Program-made: the position numbers and the translations under genes
The notes under the pieces: model-generated
What the model was told of the DNA's origin: nothing
The model's input: the letters and a program-made list of their open reading frames with translations, nothing else
Database searches by the model: none
Shown: piece after piece, positions 33,693-41,915 of the stretch
Layout of the letters: each line of letters starts with the position of its first letter
Numbering within the stretch: position 1 is the stretch's first letter
NCBI GenBank assembly: GCA_964389375.1
Contig: CAYMDP010000024.1
Location: forward strand, 1-43,449
Reading direction: 5' to 3'
Origin: CAYMDP01 sp964389375
Lineage (GTDB): Bacteria > Bdellovibrionota > Bdellovibrionia > Bdellovibrionales > UBA1609
DNA length: 43,449 nt

Positions 33693-34109
33693 ATGATTTC
33701 TACTTATAGAATATTTTTTGTTTTAATTTTAGTTTTTTGTGCTCCCGCTTTACTGGCAAAAGACAAAGCGGCCTCGTCGAAAACAAAGATGTCTCAAAAA
33801 CAAGGCTCTGCTTATGTTTTAAAAGGACGGATGATGGCTGAAAATGATTGTCCTTTTGAAATGGTAAATACCTACACTGGAAGTGTTGTTAAAACTGTAA
33901 TTAGGCAATGCACCTTTAGTCAGACCCAAGATGAGATCGCCAAGAATCACGTTGCCTATGTTAGGCTGAAAAGTACAGTGCCCGCGAATAAATGCCTGTA
34001 CGAAGAGGTGAATACCTACACCGGGGCTATCGTTGATGTAGTTATCCAAGACTGTCCCAAAGGAACTACTTCGCCAACTAATACTGCACCCGCTAGCGCG
34101 ACGAATTAG
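33693..34109 (+). CDS. Small secreted protein with duplicated VNTYTG motif
   Basis: A signal peptide (residues 1-22, FFVLILVFCAPALLA) leads a 116-residue mature protein. It contains two copies of a roughly 33-residue unit, at about 40-73 and 88-121. Each has a Cys, then VNTYTGxxVxxVIxxC (NDCPFEMVNTYTGSVVKTVI and NKCLYEEVNTYTGAIVDVVI), so two disulphides are likely. I chose the ATG at 33693, behind AGGGG; a longer frame from 33612 would bury the signal peptide. Function is unknown. The gene is bracketed by inverted repeat copies 3 and 4. Confidence 0.65.
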   Translation: MISTYRIFFVLILVFCAPALLAKDKAASSKTKMSQKQGSAYVLKGRMMAENDCPFEMVNTYTGSVVKTVIRQCTFSQTQDEIAKNHVAYVRLKSTVPANKCLYEEVNTYTGAIVDVVIQDCPKGTTSPTNTAPASATN

Positions 34110-34126
34110 TTCGTGATTGGCTATCC

Positions 34127-34300
34127 GACGTACTTTTGAGTAAGGGCATATAGCTTACTGACATCCCTTTGGGTGTTAGGTGCCCGTCGTATCTTTGCGT
34201 AACAGCGCACAAACTAATGACACCTCGTTACGCAAAAATACGACGGACACCCAAACTTACTGCTGAAATCCCCTTGGGCAAAAATACGACTAGCACCCTA
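34127..34300. repeat. Dispersed palindromic repeat, copy 4, nested in an older copy
   Basis: The full copy spans 34176-34255 and matches the reverse complement of copy 3 except at about four positions. It is flanked by half-copies: CCGACGTACTTTTGAGTAAG with TTACTGACATCC to the left and GGGCAAAAATACGACTAGCACC to the right. CTTACTG..ATCCC.TTGGG occurs on both sides (34154-34173, 34256-34278), as if a younger copy inserted into an older one or the unit duplicated. The rest of 34110-34453 shows only the -10-like element below. Confidence 0.8.
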
Positions 34301-34368
34301 TTATATACCCCCTTGCTTACACCTTAAACAGTTAGGAAGTTTGTACAAACCGGATCTAAGGGGTTCGA

Positions 34369-34374
34369 TATAAT
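34369..34374 (+). promoter_or_regulatory. Candidate -10 element TATAAT
   Basis: A perfect TATAAT lies 80 bp upstream of the secreted-protein gene at 34454. No good -35 hexamer sits at 16-18 bp (TTGTAC is 22 bp away), so confidence is low. Confidence 0.3.
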
Positions 34375-34453
34375 GACCCCCAAGGATGGGGCCCTTCTTG
34401 CATACTCGGCTATCAGTTGAAATTCTCTTTTTCCAAAAATGAGGAGCTTTAAA

Positions 34454-35005
34454 ATGAGCGCAATTCGATTGATCCTTGGTTCACTAGCCGGACTTTCTCT
34501 GTGCACTTCGATCGTTAATGCCGAAAACTATGACTTCAAAGAACGCCGCGAGGTGCGAACGAATGTTTCCTCAATTATTCAAGTTGAAAATTGCACGAAA
34601 CAAACTCAATACGATTCCATAAACAAAATCTATATTCCCGTTTACGAGGTAAACTACGTCAAGTGTCAGCAATTTGATCAGCAGCTTATTGGGGTCAAGA
34701 AGATGCCTTGGTACAAGCCGAACGAGCGAACAATTCTAAGCCACAGCTACTCAAGCAGGCCCTTAGTGCTAACCGCCCGCTTTAAACCAAGCCATGCAGA
34801 GATTCAGGATCTCGGCAGAGGTCGTGGTGCGGTAATCCCAAAAGGGACTACCGAGACTGCAGACAGCATATTGGATATAGTTTTGACGGAAGCCTTTAAT
34901 CATTTGGCTCTCGAGCAAGTATCTTCTCGCTTAAGGTCCGAATGCCAAAGATTCATATCGAAGGCCGAACTACAGATCGTTCGCGCAAATGCTGACTGCA
35001 ACTAG
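34454..35005 (+). CDS. Uncharacterised secreted protein
   Basis: A signal peptide (about residues 1-23, LILGSLAGLSLCTSIVNA) precedes 160 mature residues with five or more Cys (VENCTKQT, VKCQQF, RSECQRF, ANADCN) suited to disulphides. No family is recognised. The ATG at 34454 follows GAGGAG by 7 nt and is preferred to the in-frame ATG at 34439, which overlaps that site. Its last 30-odd bases and the following repeat are duplicated in tandem downstream (period 133 bp), so a pseudo-tail of the gene lies at 35106-35140. Confidence 0.6.
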   Translation: MSAIRLILGSLAGLSLCTSIVNAENYDFKERREVRTNVSSIIQVENCTKQTQYDSINKIYIPVYEVNYVKCQQFDQQLIGVKKMPWYKPNERTILSHSYSSRPLVLTARFKPSHAEIQDLGRGRGAVIPKGTTETADSILDIVLTEAFNHLALEQVSSRLRSECQRFISKAELQIVRANADCN

Positions 35006-35222
35006 AGCTTAGGCGCCCATCGCATTTTTGCCTAAGGGCGCACAGTTTATTGACATCTCGTTACGCAAAAATACGACGGGCACCCAAGCTCGGGCACCCA
35101 AGCTCCAGATCGATCGCGCAAGTGCTGACTGCAACTAGAGCTTAGGCGCCCCTCGTATTTTCTGCGTAAGGGCGCACAGTTTATTGACATCTCGTTACGC
35201 AAAAATACGACGGACACCCAAG
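34973..35222. repeat. Tandem 133-bp duplication carrying repeat copies 5 and 6
   Basis: Copies 5 (35008-35088) and 6 (35141-35222) of the palindromic repeat share the centre GGCGCACAGTTTATTGACAT. Each is preceded by the 3' end of the secreted-protein gene: CAGATCGTTCGCGCAAATGC at 34973, CAGATCGATCGCGCAAGTGC at 35106. The offset is 133 bp. Short echoes of the right arm (CGACGGACACCCAAGCC) continue to 35254. Confidence 0.85.
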
Positions 35223-35259
35223 CCCAAGCCCCCAAGCCCGACGGACACCCAAGCCCACA

Positions 35260-37224
35260 CTAAAAACAAGTGATTCGCTCTAACAGTCCTTCGGCAGAAT
35301 CAATTGAATTCAAAAATGCGAGCTGATTTTTGTCGTTATTAGCCAACCAGGATCTATTAAGACCGAAACGTTTTGGAGCATCTTCTGGAACTAAATAATA
35401 GGTTGCTCCTTGAGCAAAGTGCTCTTCTTTATTCAAAGCCGAATAAGAATCCGGAAAATTTTTATTTTTTTTCGCCTCACTATACTGCTTAATGATGCAC
35501 TGAAGGCCCGGTCGATAAGAGACTTCCATAAACTGTTGAAACTGATGGGCCATCTCGTGACCTAACAAATTGTAATCTCCATGGACGGTATTGAAGACTT
35601 CTGCGATGTCAGCAACCACGGGCTGACCGCCAACTCCACGCACATCATCCCACAAGCGATTATCGTTGGGGTAATTCGCTCCCTCAATTCTTCTTCCATT
35701 TAAATGGGACCATCCTGGAACTTCACTCAGTCGCTCGAAGGCAAACTTGAGGTGAGCTCTCACTCCTGCAGTCGCCATCTCGTCAACAAAGGGAAGCCAT
35801 ATTCTTGCCCCATGCATGGCTCGGGCCTGAAAACTTTCTGGAAGCAAAGACCAATTTGAAAAGTACACCCCAATCTTCTCAGGCAATTTTATGGATTTAA
35901 GTTCGCGCTCAAGCCTCTCAATATTCTGCTGGTACTCTGGCATCTTCTCATATCTAAAGCTTCGCTTCGTGAGATTCAGTCCCCAATTCGCTCGATTATA
36001 GTAGCGACAAGCCCGATGAGCCTGCCAATAGCTCGAAAAGGCCTTATCCTTAGAGCCATTCATGAACTGCAAATTTCCTAAAACAGTTAAAACATCCGCC
36101 TTGTTCTGATGATTTTGATTCCAGCTCTCGACAGCCGACAAAGCCTGCTCGAAAGAAACATGCCCCTTTTGAATCTTCTTTTTTAGTTCATTAAATTCTT
36201 TTAAATCTCCCCCTTGAAGAAGATCACTTTTACAAACCTGACTATAAATTTGCTCGTAGTCATAGACATTTTTCTCAACCGGAAACCAAAACCAGGGGTT
36301 TGAGTGTTTGTCATAGGCATCATAGATCCATTTGGCCTCGGCAAACCGATTGTCCAGCCCTAGGTAAACTAATCGAAATGCCACATCATACCAAGAGAAC
36401 GGACGCTGAAGACCTTCCGCGGATTTCATTAAGAGATCTAAGGACTCTAAGTAATTTCTATCTTTTGCTAAGACTCGAATCTTCTGCAAAATAAAAAAAT
36501 TCTGCTCACTCCCTGTGGACTTAGCAATCATTTGATCTAAAAATGAATCAATCTCCGTCTTTGAGATCGGATCATGATCAAGATGTCCCGTGCGCTTTAA
36601 GGTGGCCAATAAAAGTGTTTTTTCGCGCTTAGACCAGTCTGGAAGACTATCAAGAATACTTTCTGCTTCTTTTTCAAAAATTCCATAAAGTGCAAATGCG
36701 GCATACTCAATCAGCGACAGAGCGTAAGTGGACTTTGATTTTTGATCTGAAGTCGTAGCCAATTCGAAAAATACTTTAGCTTCATGAAAATTAAATCGTG
36801 TACTTTCGCATCTCGCCGCTAGAGCAAAAAAGCTGGGGTCCATTTCTTTTGAATTTTTAGCGCAAGCAGAAGCAAATTTAGAACAAGCCTCAAACTCTCC
36901 AGCCGTTAACAATGCATGAAGATAAGACTCCGAATCTTCTCCAAGGCAAGTCGGAGCTTTCTTTTTGAGTGGAGCCAGAGCGAATTCAAACTGACGATCC
37001 AATTCCTCAGCGAGTTTCTGAATTTGTGCCAACTCAGGTTTTTTAGTGAGGCTTGAGCTATGAATCCTTAGATCATTTTTAAATACATGAAAATCCGGAA
37101 CGGATTTCTTTAAACCCTGGCTGAGGTGCGGTGTGGGCAGATCATTCTGGTTTAAATTTTCTGGATACGAATACGCAAGACCCGGAACTAATATCAAGGA
37201 CCAAAAAATTATAAAACCCTTCAT
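35260..37224 (-). CDS. Secreted TPR protein with C-terminal HExxH metallopeptidase motif
   Basis: The signal peptide (residues 1-19, IIFWSLILVPGLAYS) is followed by a long helical-repeat region (about 100-430) of TPR type, for example AYDKHSNPWFW, DVLTVLGNLQFMNGSKDKAFSSYWQAHRACR. The C-terminal domain contains YNLLGHEMAHQFQQFMEVSY (HEMAH at 556-560) and NKEEHFAQGATYY (Glu600/601, likely third ligand), consistent with a zinc gluzincin. The 654-residue protein probably works in the periplasm or outside the cell, with the TPR part recognising partners. The exact family is not recognised. Transcription would start in the 105-bp gap before the histidine kinase gene's end. Confidence 0.7.
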   Translation of the reverse strand: MKGFIIFWSLILVPGLAYSYPENLNQNDLPTPHLSQGLKKSVPDFHVFKNDLRIHSSSLTKKPELAQIQKLAEELDRQFEFALAPLKKKAPTCLGEDSESYLHALLTAGEFEACSKFASACAKNSKEMDPSFFALAARCESTRFNFHEAKVFFELATTSDQKSKSTYALSLIEYAAFALYGIFEKEAESILDSLPDWSKREKTLLLATLKRTGHLDHDPISKTEIDSFLDQMIAKSTGSEQNFFILQKIRVLAKDRNYLESLDLLMKSAEGLQRPFSWYDVAFRLVYLGLDNRFAEAKWIYDAYDKHSNPWFWFPVEKNVYDYEQIYSQVCKSDLLQGGDLKEFNELKKKIQKGHVSFEQALSAVESWNQNHQNKADVLTVLGNLQFMNGSKDKAFSSYWQAHRACRYYNRANWGLNLTKRSFRYEKMPEYQQNIERLERELKSIKLPEKIGVYFSNWSLLPESFQARAMHGARIWLPFVDEMATAGVRAHLKFAFERLSEVPGWSHLNGRRIEGANYPNDNRLWDDVRGVGGQPVVADIAEVFNTVHGDYNLLGHEMAHQFQQFMEVSYRPGLQCIIKQYSEAKKNKNFPDSYSALNKEEHFAQGATYYLVPEDAPKRFGLNRSWLANNDKNQLAFLNSIDSAEGLLERITCF

Positions 37225-37329
37225 AGCCTTCCCCCAAAAACTCTTAAGTCATTTTTTATTACCGGACTCTGACTAAGGAATCCCCTATTTAGAGTCAACC
37301 TGAATCAAACATATGGAAGATCTTCAAAA

Positions 37330-38745
37330 TTAAGAAATCAAGGTAGGGAATGACTTATCGGACCGCATGCATTCCACGGACTGAGTCCTTTCGTCGGAGG
37401 CGCATCTAAAGTCAATCGAGACCAGCAAACCTTTTTCAGAACTCTTAAAATTCAGATCCCAATCGTATCTTTTAGCGATTGCATGACAAATTGAAAGACC
37501 CAGGCCATGGCTCGGAGTTTGATCTTCCACAAAATGGTGCCCCCGGTTAAAGGGTGTCCCAAGCGCCTTCTCGACGGAGGTCGGTAAACCCGGACCCAAA
37601 TCAGATATGCGCAAGACAGATCCCAAAACAGACACATTCACTTCGTGTTCAGAGTATCTTAAAGCGTTCACTATTAAATTTTGAAGAAAGTGTTCTAGAT
37701 CTGCAGGATCCACAAGAATGCGCACTTTTGATCCATCACCGCTAAGCCGAATGCGCGAGTGATGAACCTGGTTAAGGTCCTCGCATAAGTTTGTGACGAC
37801 TTCATCTAAATCGATCGCAAATAAGCTAGAGGTCTGCAAAACATTAGCTTTAGCTTCTGCATAATTAAAATATTTTCGTACAAACTGATTTAAGTGCTCG
37901 ATACGGTGACTCAGTTGCTTCAATTCTTCTTTTGTAACTTCGGACTTTTTAGCCATTAAATCTGTAAGCTGCACCTGAAGCACTGCAAGTGGCGTGATCA
38001 TTTCATGGGCCAGTTGCGAAGACCTAAGGCTTGATTCCACCAACACATCCGATACGTGATCGATGAAGCGCAAAAATTCAGTCATAAGAACCGAAAATTC
38101 ATCCCGAAAAATAAATAGCCTGTGGGATTTAACTGTCTTCGCAAAGCGTGGCTTTCGACCGTTTAAATACTCGCCGGACTTCATGTACTCCATAAAGTCC
38201 ATAGTCAAAGCCCGCATGTCTTCCAAAGGCCGAAAGACCCATTTTGCAGTAAACCACGAAACAAATAGTGCAAAACAAACCACTGCTAAAAAATAAAAAA
38301 GAAAATTCTTGGATATAAAAAAGGGCTGCATCCCCGGGGGCATGATTGAAGCCAATACGATTGTTCGCCCTTCGGTCTCTTCCACTCTAAGACAGCGGAT
38401 TAAAGAATCATCCAGCTGAGTCACACTCCAGCCTGGATTTTTACAAATCCCCATAATTCTTTCGGCATAACGTTTTGCCCCACCATATCGGCTTATTCCC
38501 TCTTTCTGCCAAATCCAAACAAGCCCGGCCATTTTTAGGTCGTGACCTAGCTCGCGCGCTTCTTCAATTTCTTCATCAGATCTGTTTTCGAAATCGATGT
38601 CCGACAAACGATCCATAAAATATTGAATTCGCATATTCCCGATGGACTCACGTTCCTTTTCGATGAAATACGAAAAAAACAAGGCCGACCCCACGATGGT
38701 CAGACTAATCGATAAAATAAAAAGCAGAGTAAACCTAAGTCTCAA
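37330..38745 (-). CDS. Sensor histidine kinase
   Basis: This is an inner-membrane two-component sensor of 471 residues. TM1 lies near 5-25, a periplasmic sensor domain at about 28-145, TM2 near 148-167, and a HAMP-like linker (WVFRPLEDMRAL) follows. HisKA has SSQLAHEMITPLAVLQ with phospho-acceptor His247. HATPase_c has LIVNALRYSE (N box), ISDLGPGLP (G1) and HGLGLSICHAIAKR (G2). All catalytic boxes look intact. Start is TTG at 38745, overlapping the response-regulator stop by 11 bp, which indicates coupled translation. The signal is not predictable; the adjacent secreted peptidase and small secreted proteins could be targets. Confidence 0.92.
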   Translation of the reverse strand: MRLRFTLLFILSISLTIVGSALFFSYFIEKERESIGNMRIQYFMDRLSDIDFENRSDEEIEEARELGHDLKMAGLVWIWQKEGISRYGGAKRYAERIMGICKNPGWSVTQLDDSLIRCLRVEETEGRTIVLASIMPPGMQPFFISKNFLFYFLAVVCFALFVSWFTAKWVFRPLEDMRALTMDFMEYMKSGEYLNGRKPRFAKTVKSHRLFIFRDEFSVLMTEFLRFIDHVSDVLVESSLRSSQLAHEMITPLAVLQVQLTDLMAKKSEVTKEELKQLSHRIEHLNQFVRKYFNYAEAKANVLQTSSLFAIDLDEVVTNLCEDLNQVHHSRIRLSGDGSKVRILVDPADLEHFLQNLIVNALRYSEHEVNVSVLGSVLRISDLGPGLPTSVEKALGTPFNRGHHFVEDQTPSHGLGLSICHAIAKRYDWDLNFKSSEKGLLVSIDFRCASDERTQSVECMRSDKSFPTLIS

Positions 38746-39418
38746 GCCAGTACCCCGTATTGCGGCGACTTTGAATTTTAAGGTTTGTGTTGGCCAATTT
38801 AAATTTTTGTCGGATATGACTAATTGTCACTTCGACGACGTTGGACTCAACCTCGCTATGAACATCCCAGACCATATCTAAAAGCTTATAGCGACTAAAT
38901 ACTCGATTGGGATTTTCGAGCAAGGTTCGGGCAAGAAGGTATTCTTTGCGGCTAAGGCCAAGTCTTTGACCTGACACTTCAATATCTTGAATCAATTCAT
39001 TCAGCTGAATTTCGGAATTCCATTTTACATTTGCTTCTTGCTGCGCTCGAGCCGGTCGCAAAGTAATCACCCGTAACCTAGACATTAGCTCCGTGAAGTC
39101 GAAAGGCTTGTTCATATAGTCGTCCGCACCAAGATCTAAAATCGCTGCTCTTTCTTTTGGTCCACCGACTGCGGACAATACAAGAATACGAACGGTGGGC
39201 CATCGATCCCTCAAACGAGGAATCCATGTGCTTAAGTCGACACTTCCTAGCAACCGATCCAAAACAATGGCCTCTGGATCAGGACACAAATCTGAGTTTA
39301 TAAAAAGATCTAGATCTTCAGCTTTATCAATCCAGGTAGAAGATATGGCTTCCGAAGTAAAGCCTCGCTTAAGATGACTTGCAATGATGTGTTCGTCTTC
39401 GACAATTAGGACATGCAT
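38735..39418 (-). CDS. OmpR/PhoB-family response regulator
   Basis: The receiver domain begins MHVLIVEDEH with the acidic pair Glu7/Asp8, phospho-acceptor Asp54 (IVLDRLLGS) and conserved Lys in MNKPFDF. A C-terminal winged helix (SRKEYLLARTLLENPNRVFSRYKLLDMVW and VEVTISHIRQKF ... GYWLET) is of the OmpR type. I chose the ATG at 39418, giving the canonical receiver start and 227 residues; a longer frame from 39460 adds 14 unrelated residues. It is the partner of the overlapping histidine kinase gene. It likely regulates itself or neighbouring genes by binding direct repeats, none of which I can specify. Confidence 0.93.
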   Translation of the reverse strand: MHVLIVEDEHIIASHLKRGFTSEAISSTWIDKAEDLDLFINSDLCPDPEAIVLDRLLGSVDLSTWIPRLRDRWPTVRILVLSAVGGPKERAAILDLGADDYMNKPFDFTELMSRLRVITLRPARAQQEANVKWNSEIQLNELIQDIEVSGQRLGLSRKEYLLARTLLENPNRVFSRYKLLDMVWDVHSEVESNVVEVTISHIRQKFKLANTNLKIQSRRNTGYWLET

Positions 39419-39469
39419 AACTTGTGGGCCGAGATTATCTCGCCCCACAAGACAAAACAAGAGAACGAA

Positions 39470-39703
39470 TTAATGAGCCTCTGTCCCAGCCATAGCATGC
39501 TCTACGCATTTTGCTTGGTCAGCAGCTTTGGTCTCCATACAGTGTTTAGCGGCCTCTTCACGCGTTAACTTTTTTCCACTTGCAGTGGCTTTAGTTTCGA
39601 CGGTTTTTTGAGCTGCAGTTGGTTTTGCAGGCGTCTTTGCACTTTCATAAGCAAAAGCTGTGGAACCGATTGAAAGGACTAGTAAAAAAACAATTTTTTT
39701 CAT
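39470..39703 (-). CDS. Small secreted Lys/Ala-rich protein
   Basis: The product is 77 residues with a clear signal peptide (VFLLVLSIGSTAFA, cleavage about 19). A Lys/Thr/Ala/Pro-rich linker follows, then a short C-terminal region with two cysteines (AAKHCMETKAADQAKCVEHA) that could form a helical hairpin held by one disulphide. The family is not recognised. It starts 8 bp after the stop of a 29-codon frame and lies just upstream of the response-regulator gene on the same strand. Confidence 0.65.
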   Translation of the reverse strand: MKKIVFLLVLSIGSTAFAYESAKTPAKPTAAQKTVETKATASGKKLTREEAAKHCMETKAADQAKCVEHAMAGTEAH

Positions 39704-39711
39704 TTTAAAAC

Positions 39712-39801
39712 CTATTTTTTTGTGGGGTGTGGTTTTTGTGCTGGTGTTCCGGGCTTAGTTGGTTGTGGTTTTTGACCACCTGCTGCGTTTGGCTTGCTCA
39801 T
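39712..39801 (-). CDS. 29-residue Pro/Lys-rich micro-ORF
   Basis: An ATG at 39799-39801 preceded by a strong AAAGGAG opens a 29-codon frame with stop at 39712-39714. The peptide is Pro-, Lys- and Gly-rich (ends TPAQKPHPTKK), has no hydrophobic segment, and its frame closes 8 bp before the secreted-protein gene. It may be a real micro-protein or a leader whose translation tunes the next gene. The ribosome site is the main support. Confidence 0.45.
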   Translation of the reverse strand: MSKPNAAGGQKPQPTKPGTPAQKPHPTKK

Positions 39802-39983
39802 TATGGACTCCTTTTCATGCGCCTTCGAAATTGAAAGCGAGGTATTCAAAAGGATAGCGGGTTCAAAATCCCGAGGATTAAATCAGGATAAATTTTAGGG
39901 CTAACGCCTTGCGTTTGTACCTTCGGCTCGGCCCTTACTGGACCGGCGCACTTAAATGGGTAGCTTAGGTATCGATCGATTGA

Positions 39984-40548
39984 TCACTCAAGAATTTCCG
40001 AAGCTTGATCTAGATCATAAAATGGAAAGATCTCTGGGTCTGGAAAATATCCGCGGCCAATCACGGCGGGATATTGGTCCACAGGGATGATCTGAAACTG
40101 AAGGCCCTCAAGATCTTCNNNNNNNNNNAAGATCTTCGTTGGCCCACATCTGTGCCATGTAGTTCTCGAAATTGACCAGCTGTGGTCTGTTTGTGAAATA
40201 TTGGTCCAAAATCACATTATCGATCACCAAAAACGCATGGAAGGCCCATTGTTGATGCCCAGCCCGTGGTCGACTCGGGATTAAAAATCTGTCTTTTTCT
40301 TTGTACGAAATATGAACGACTTGTGCAGATCCATTTCGAACTAAATTTTTAGACTTAAATTGTAAAAATAAATCATAGGCATTTCCGCCGCAGTCCCAAG
40401 GCATATTGTTAACTGTATCGTACTTAAAAAAATGATTTCGATAAACTTGCATGGCTTCCTTAGATAGCTTGACGGGTTCAGAGGCCGTACCTACAGAGCT
40501 AAAGAAAGCAGACAAAATGATAAAAATTTGAAGGCATTGCGACCGCAT
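39984..40548 (-). CDS. Secreted Cys-His-Asp protein, protein-glutaminase-like (interrupted by a 10-N gap)
   Basis: As assembled, the frame breaks at 40119-40128 (N). Those bases are flanked by AAGATCTTC on both sides; collapsing the two copies restores one frame ending at TGA 39984-39986. The full protein would be about 181 residues: signal peptide (IFIILSAFFSSVGTA), NMPWDCGGNAYDLF (Cys53), WAFHAFLVIDNVILDQYF (His104, Asp115), and a C-terminal YPAVIGRGYFPDPEIF. Order and spacing of Cys, His and Asp resemble protein-glutaminase and other papain-like folds. ATG at 40548 places the signal peptide correctly; an upstream start at 40587 is possible. The activity is inference. Confidence 0.6.
40119..40128. 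other. Assembly gap of 10 N
   Basis: Ten N lie between AAGATCTTC (40110-40118) and AAGATCTTC (40129-40137). The duplicated 9 bp and the frame restored on collapsing them argue that no sequence is missing here. Confidence 0.8.
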
Positions 40549-40728
40549 CTGCTGATCAGGTGCTAAGACCATGCCCGGCTGAAACACGACTTAATTCCAG
40601 CTAAGCCTTTTAGATCGAAAAAACCCAAGACACCTCAGACGCCAAACGTCCCTGTCCATAATTTTGACATTCGGATCTGTCTAGATACGCCGACCCCTAG
40701 GACTAATTCACAAGATCAAACACATGCT

Positions 40729-41082
40729 TTAACTCTTCTGCTGGCACTCTAAAATCTCAACCCCATCGCCAGGAAAAATTGAGAAATGAGGATGCTCTAA
40801 AAACATCTTTGCCGCCGCTTCAAAAGACTCTGCTTCGACAATCATAAAATAACCCATTTGGCTTGGAATATCGTGAATCCCCTTAGCATCGACAAGTTTG
40901 GTTTGCTTACCAAGAGGTCCCCCTTCAAAACGAAGCTGATTTTTATACTTAAGCTCCCATTGCTCTTTAGCCAATGTGCCCTGTTGCGTCCGCTTTTTCT
41001 GGGTTTCGGAATCTAACTTCATCCATGCTTGGTGGTTCTTACTATTTTCGGCACAAGTAAAAATCGCTAAAAAGCTTTTCAT
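40729..41082 (-). CDS. YCII-related domain protein
   Basis: The 117-residue protein has the dimeric alpha/beta ferredoxin-like pattern of YCII-type proteins: FLAIFTC at the start, a mid region RFEGGPLGKQTKLVDAKGI, and C-terminal GYFMIVEAESFEAAAKMFLEHPHFSIFPGDGVEILEC. Family members are small cytosolic proteins, a few with decarboxylase or isomerase-like roles; most are uncharacterised. The Cys near residue 10 is unusual. The gene is isolated, and its upstream region contains palindromic repeat copy 7. Confidence 0.72.
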   Translation of the reverse strand: MKSFLAIFTCAENSKNHQAWMKLDSETQKKRTQQGTLAKEQWELKYKNQLRFEGGPLGKQTKLVDAKGIHDIPSQMGYFMIVEAESFEAAAKMFLEHPHFSIFPGDGVEILECQQKS

Positions 41083-41167
41083 AAAAATCCCCCGCCTTTC
41101 CGATTATGAGTACCCCACCAATTTTAAGTCATGTCATTTTTAGGTCTATCGATATCAATGGACCACG

Positions 41168-41239
41168 TCTTAGGTGCCCGTCGTATTTTTGCGTAACGAC
41201 GCATCATCCACCGCAGGGCTGAATTCGCCGGGCACCCAG
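41168..41239. repeat. Dispersed palindromic repeat, copy 7 (right arm degraded)
   Basis: The left arm CTTAGGTGCCCGTCGTATTT, continuing TTGCGTAACGACGC, is intact, but the right arm survives only as CGCCGGGCACCCAGG. It sits in the 304-bp divergent interval 41083-41386, which otherwise shows only the AAGGAG ribosome site of the next gene. Confidence 0.75.
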
Positions 41240-41386
41240 GCTTCAGTTGGGGCGAAATTCCGCCCGATGTTTAGAGTCTAGACATACCTATTTGTCCAGA
41301 ATCAATATAGTCCACGGCAGCCGGGACTCTTTCTTGCTTATTTAAGACTCTGCAGGAATGCGACAACGGATCTTAAGGAGCCCCCT

Positions 41387-41842
41387 ATGAAATTATCAGC
41401 CATACTCTTAAGCCTTGTTTTTACGACTGCGGCCCAAGCCACTTCACAAAATGGACTGCCGGCAACCACATTGGACCTTATATTTTCAGAGACAATTGTA
41501 AATGTGAATGCGATGGAAGCTAAAATCAGATTTGCACACTTATGTAAGACTGGAGTGCTATTCTCAGCCACGGGAGATCTTTTGAACTGCGGTTACACCG
41601 AGACCACGGTTAAAGCCGATGCCGATGGACGAATCCGCATCCCTAGTCTTCCTTCTCCAAGCCGTTACGAAACTAAAATCCGCATGGACCGAGAATCTCG
41701 GTATGAAGTAACAATTCAGATCTCAGAAAATCAACCTGACAATAAAAAGCGTGAATTGTTTTATATGCATTTAACTGATCAGGAAATTTTTAGTTTTAAT
41801 CAAGACTTCCACAATAAGCCCATTTGGATCACAACCAGATAG
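41387..41842 (+). CDS. Uncharacterised secreted protein, 151 aa
   Basis: AAGGAG precedes the ATG. A signal peptide (LSAILLSLVFTTAAQA, about 1-18) is followed by a predicted beta-rich domain of about 130 residues with two cysteines (AHLCKTG, LLNCGYTE). Alternating hydrophobic strands such as YEVTIQISENQ are visible, and it ends IWITTR. No family is recognised. It lies alone between palindromic repeat copies 7 and 8. Confidence 0.6.
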   Translation: MKLSAILLSLVFTTAAQATSQNGLPATTLDLIFSETIVNVNAMEAKIRFAHLCKTGVLFSATGDLLNCGYTETTVKADADGRIRIPSLPSPSRYETKIRMDRESRYEVTIQISENQPDNKKRELFYMHLTDQEIFSFNQDFHNKPIWITTR

Positions 41843-41915
41843 ATCATGTTTCCTTGACGAGGCCTCGCATGAGTTCCATTCCAGACTTTATCACCCAGCC
41901 GAACTCAACGAAGCC

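Noticed and set aside
35047..35235. 62-codon open frame over the tandem palindromic repeats
   Set aside because: The translation is simply the repeat unit read twice (RNEMSINCAPLRRKYEG-type peptide); it has no ribosome site.
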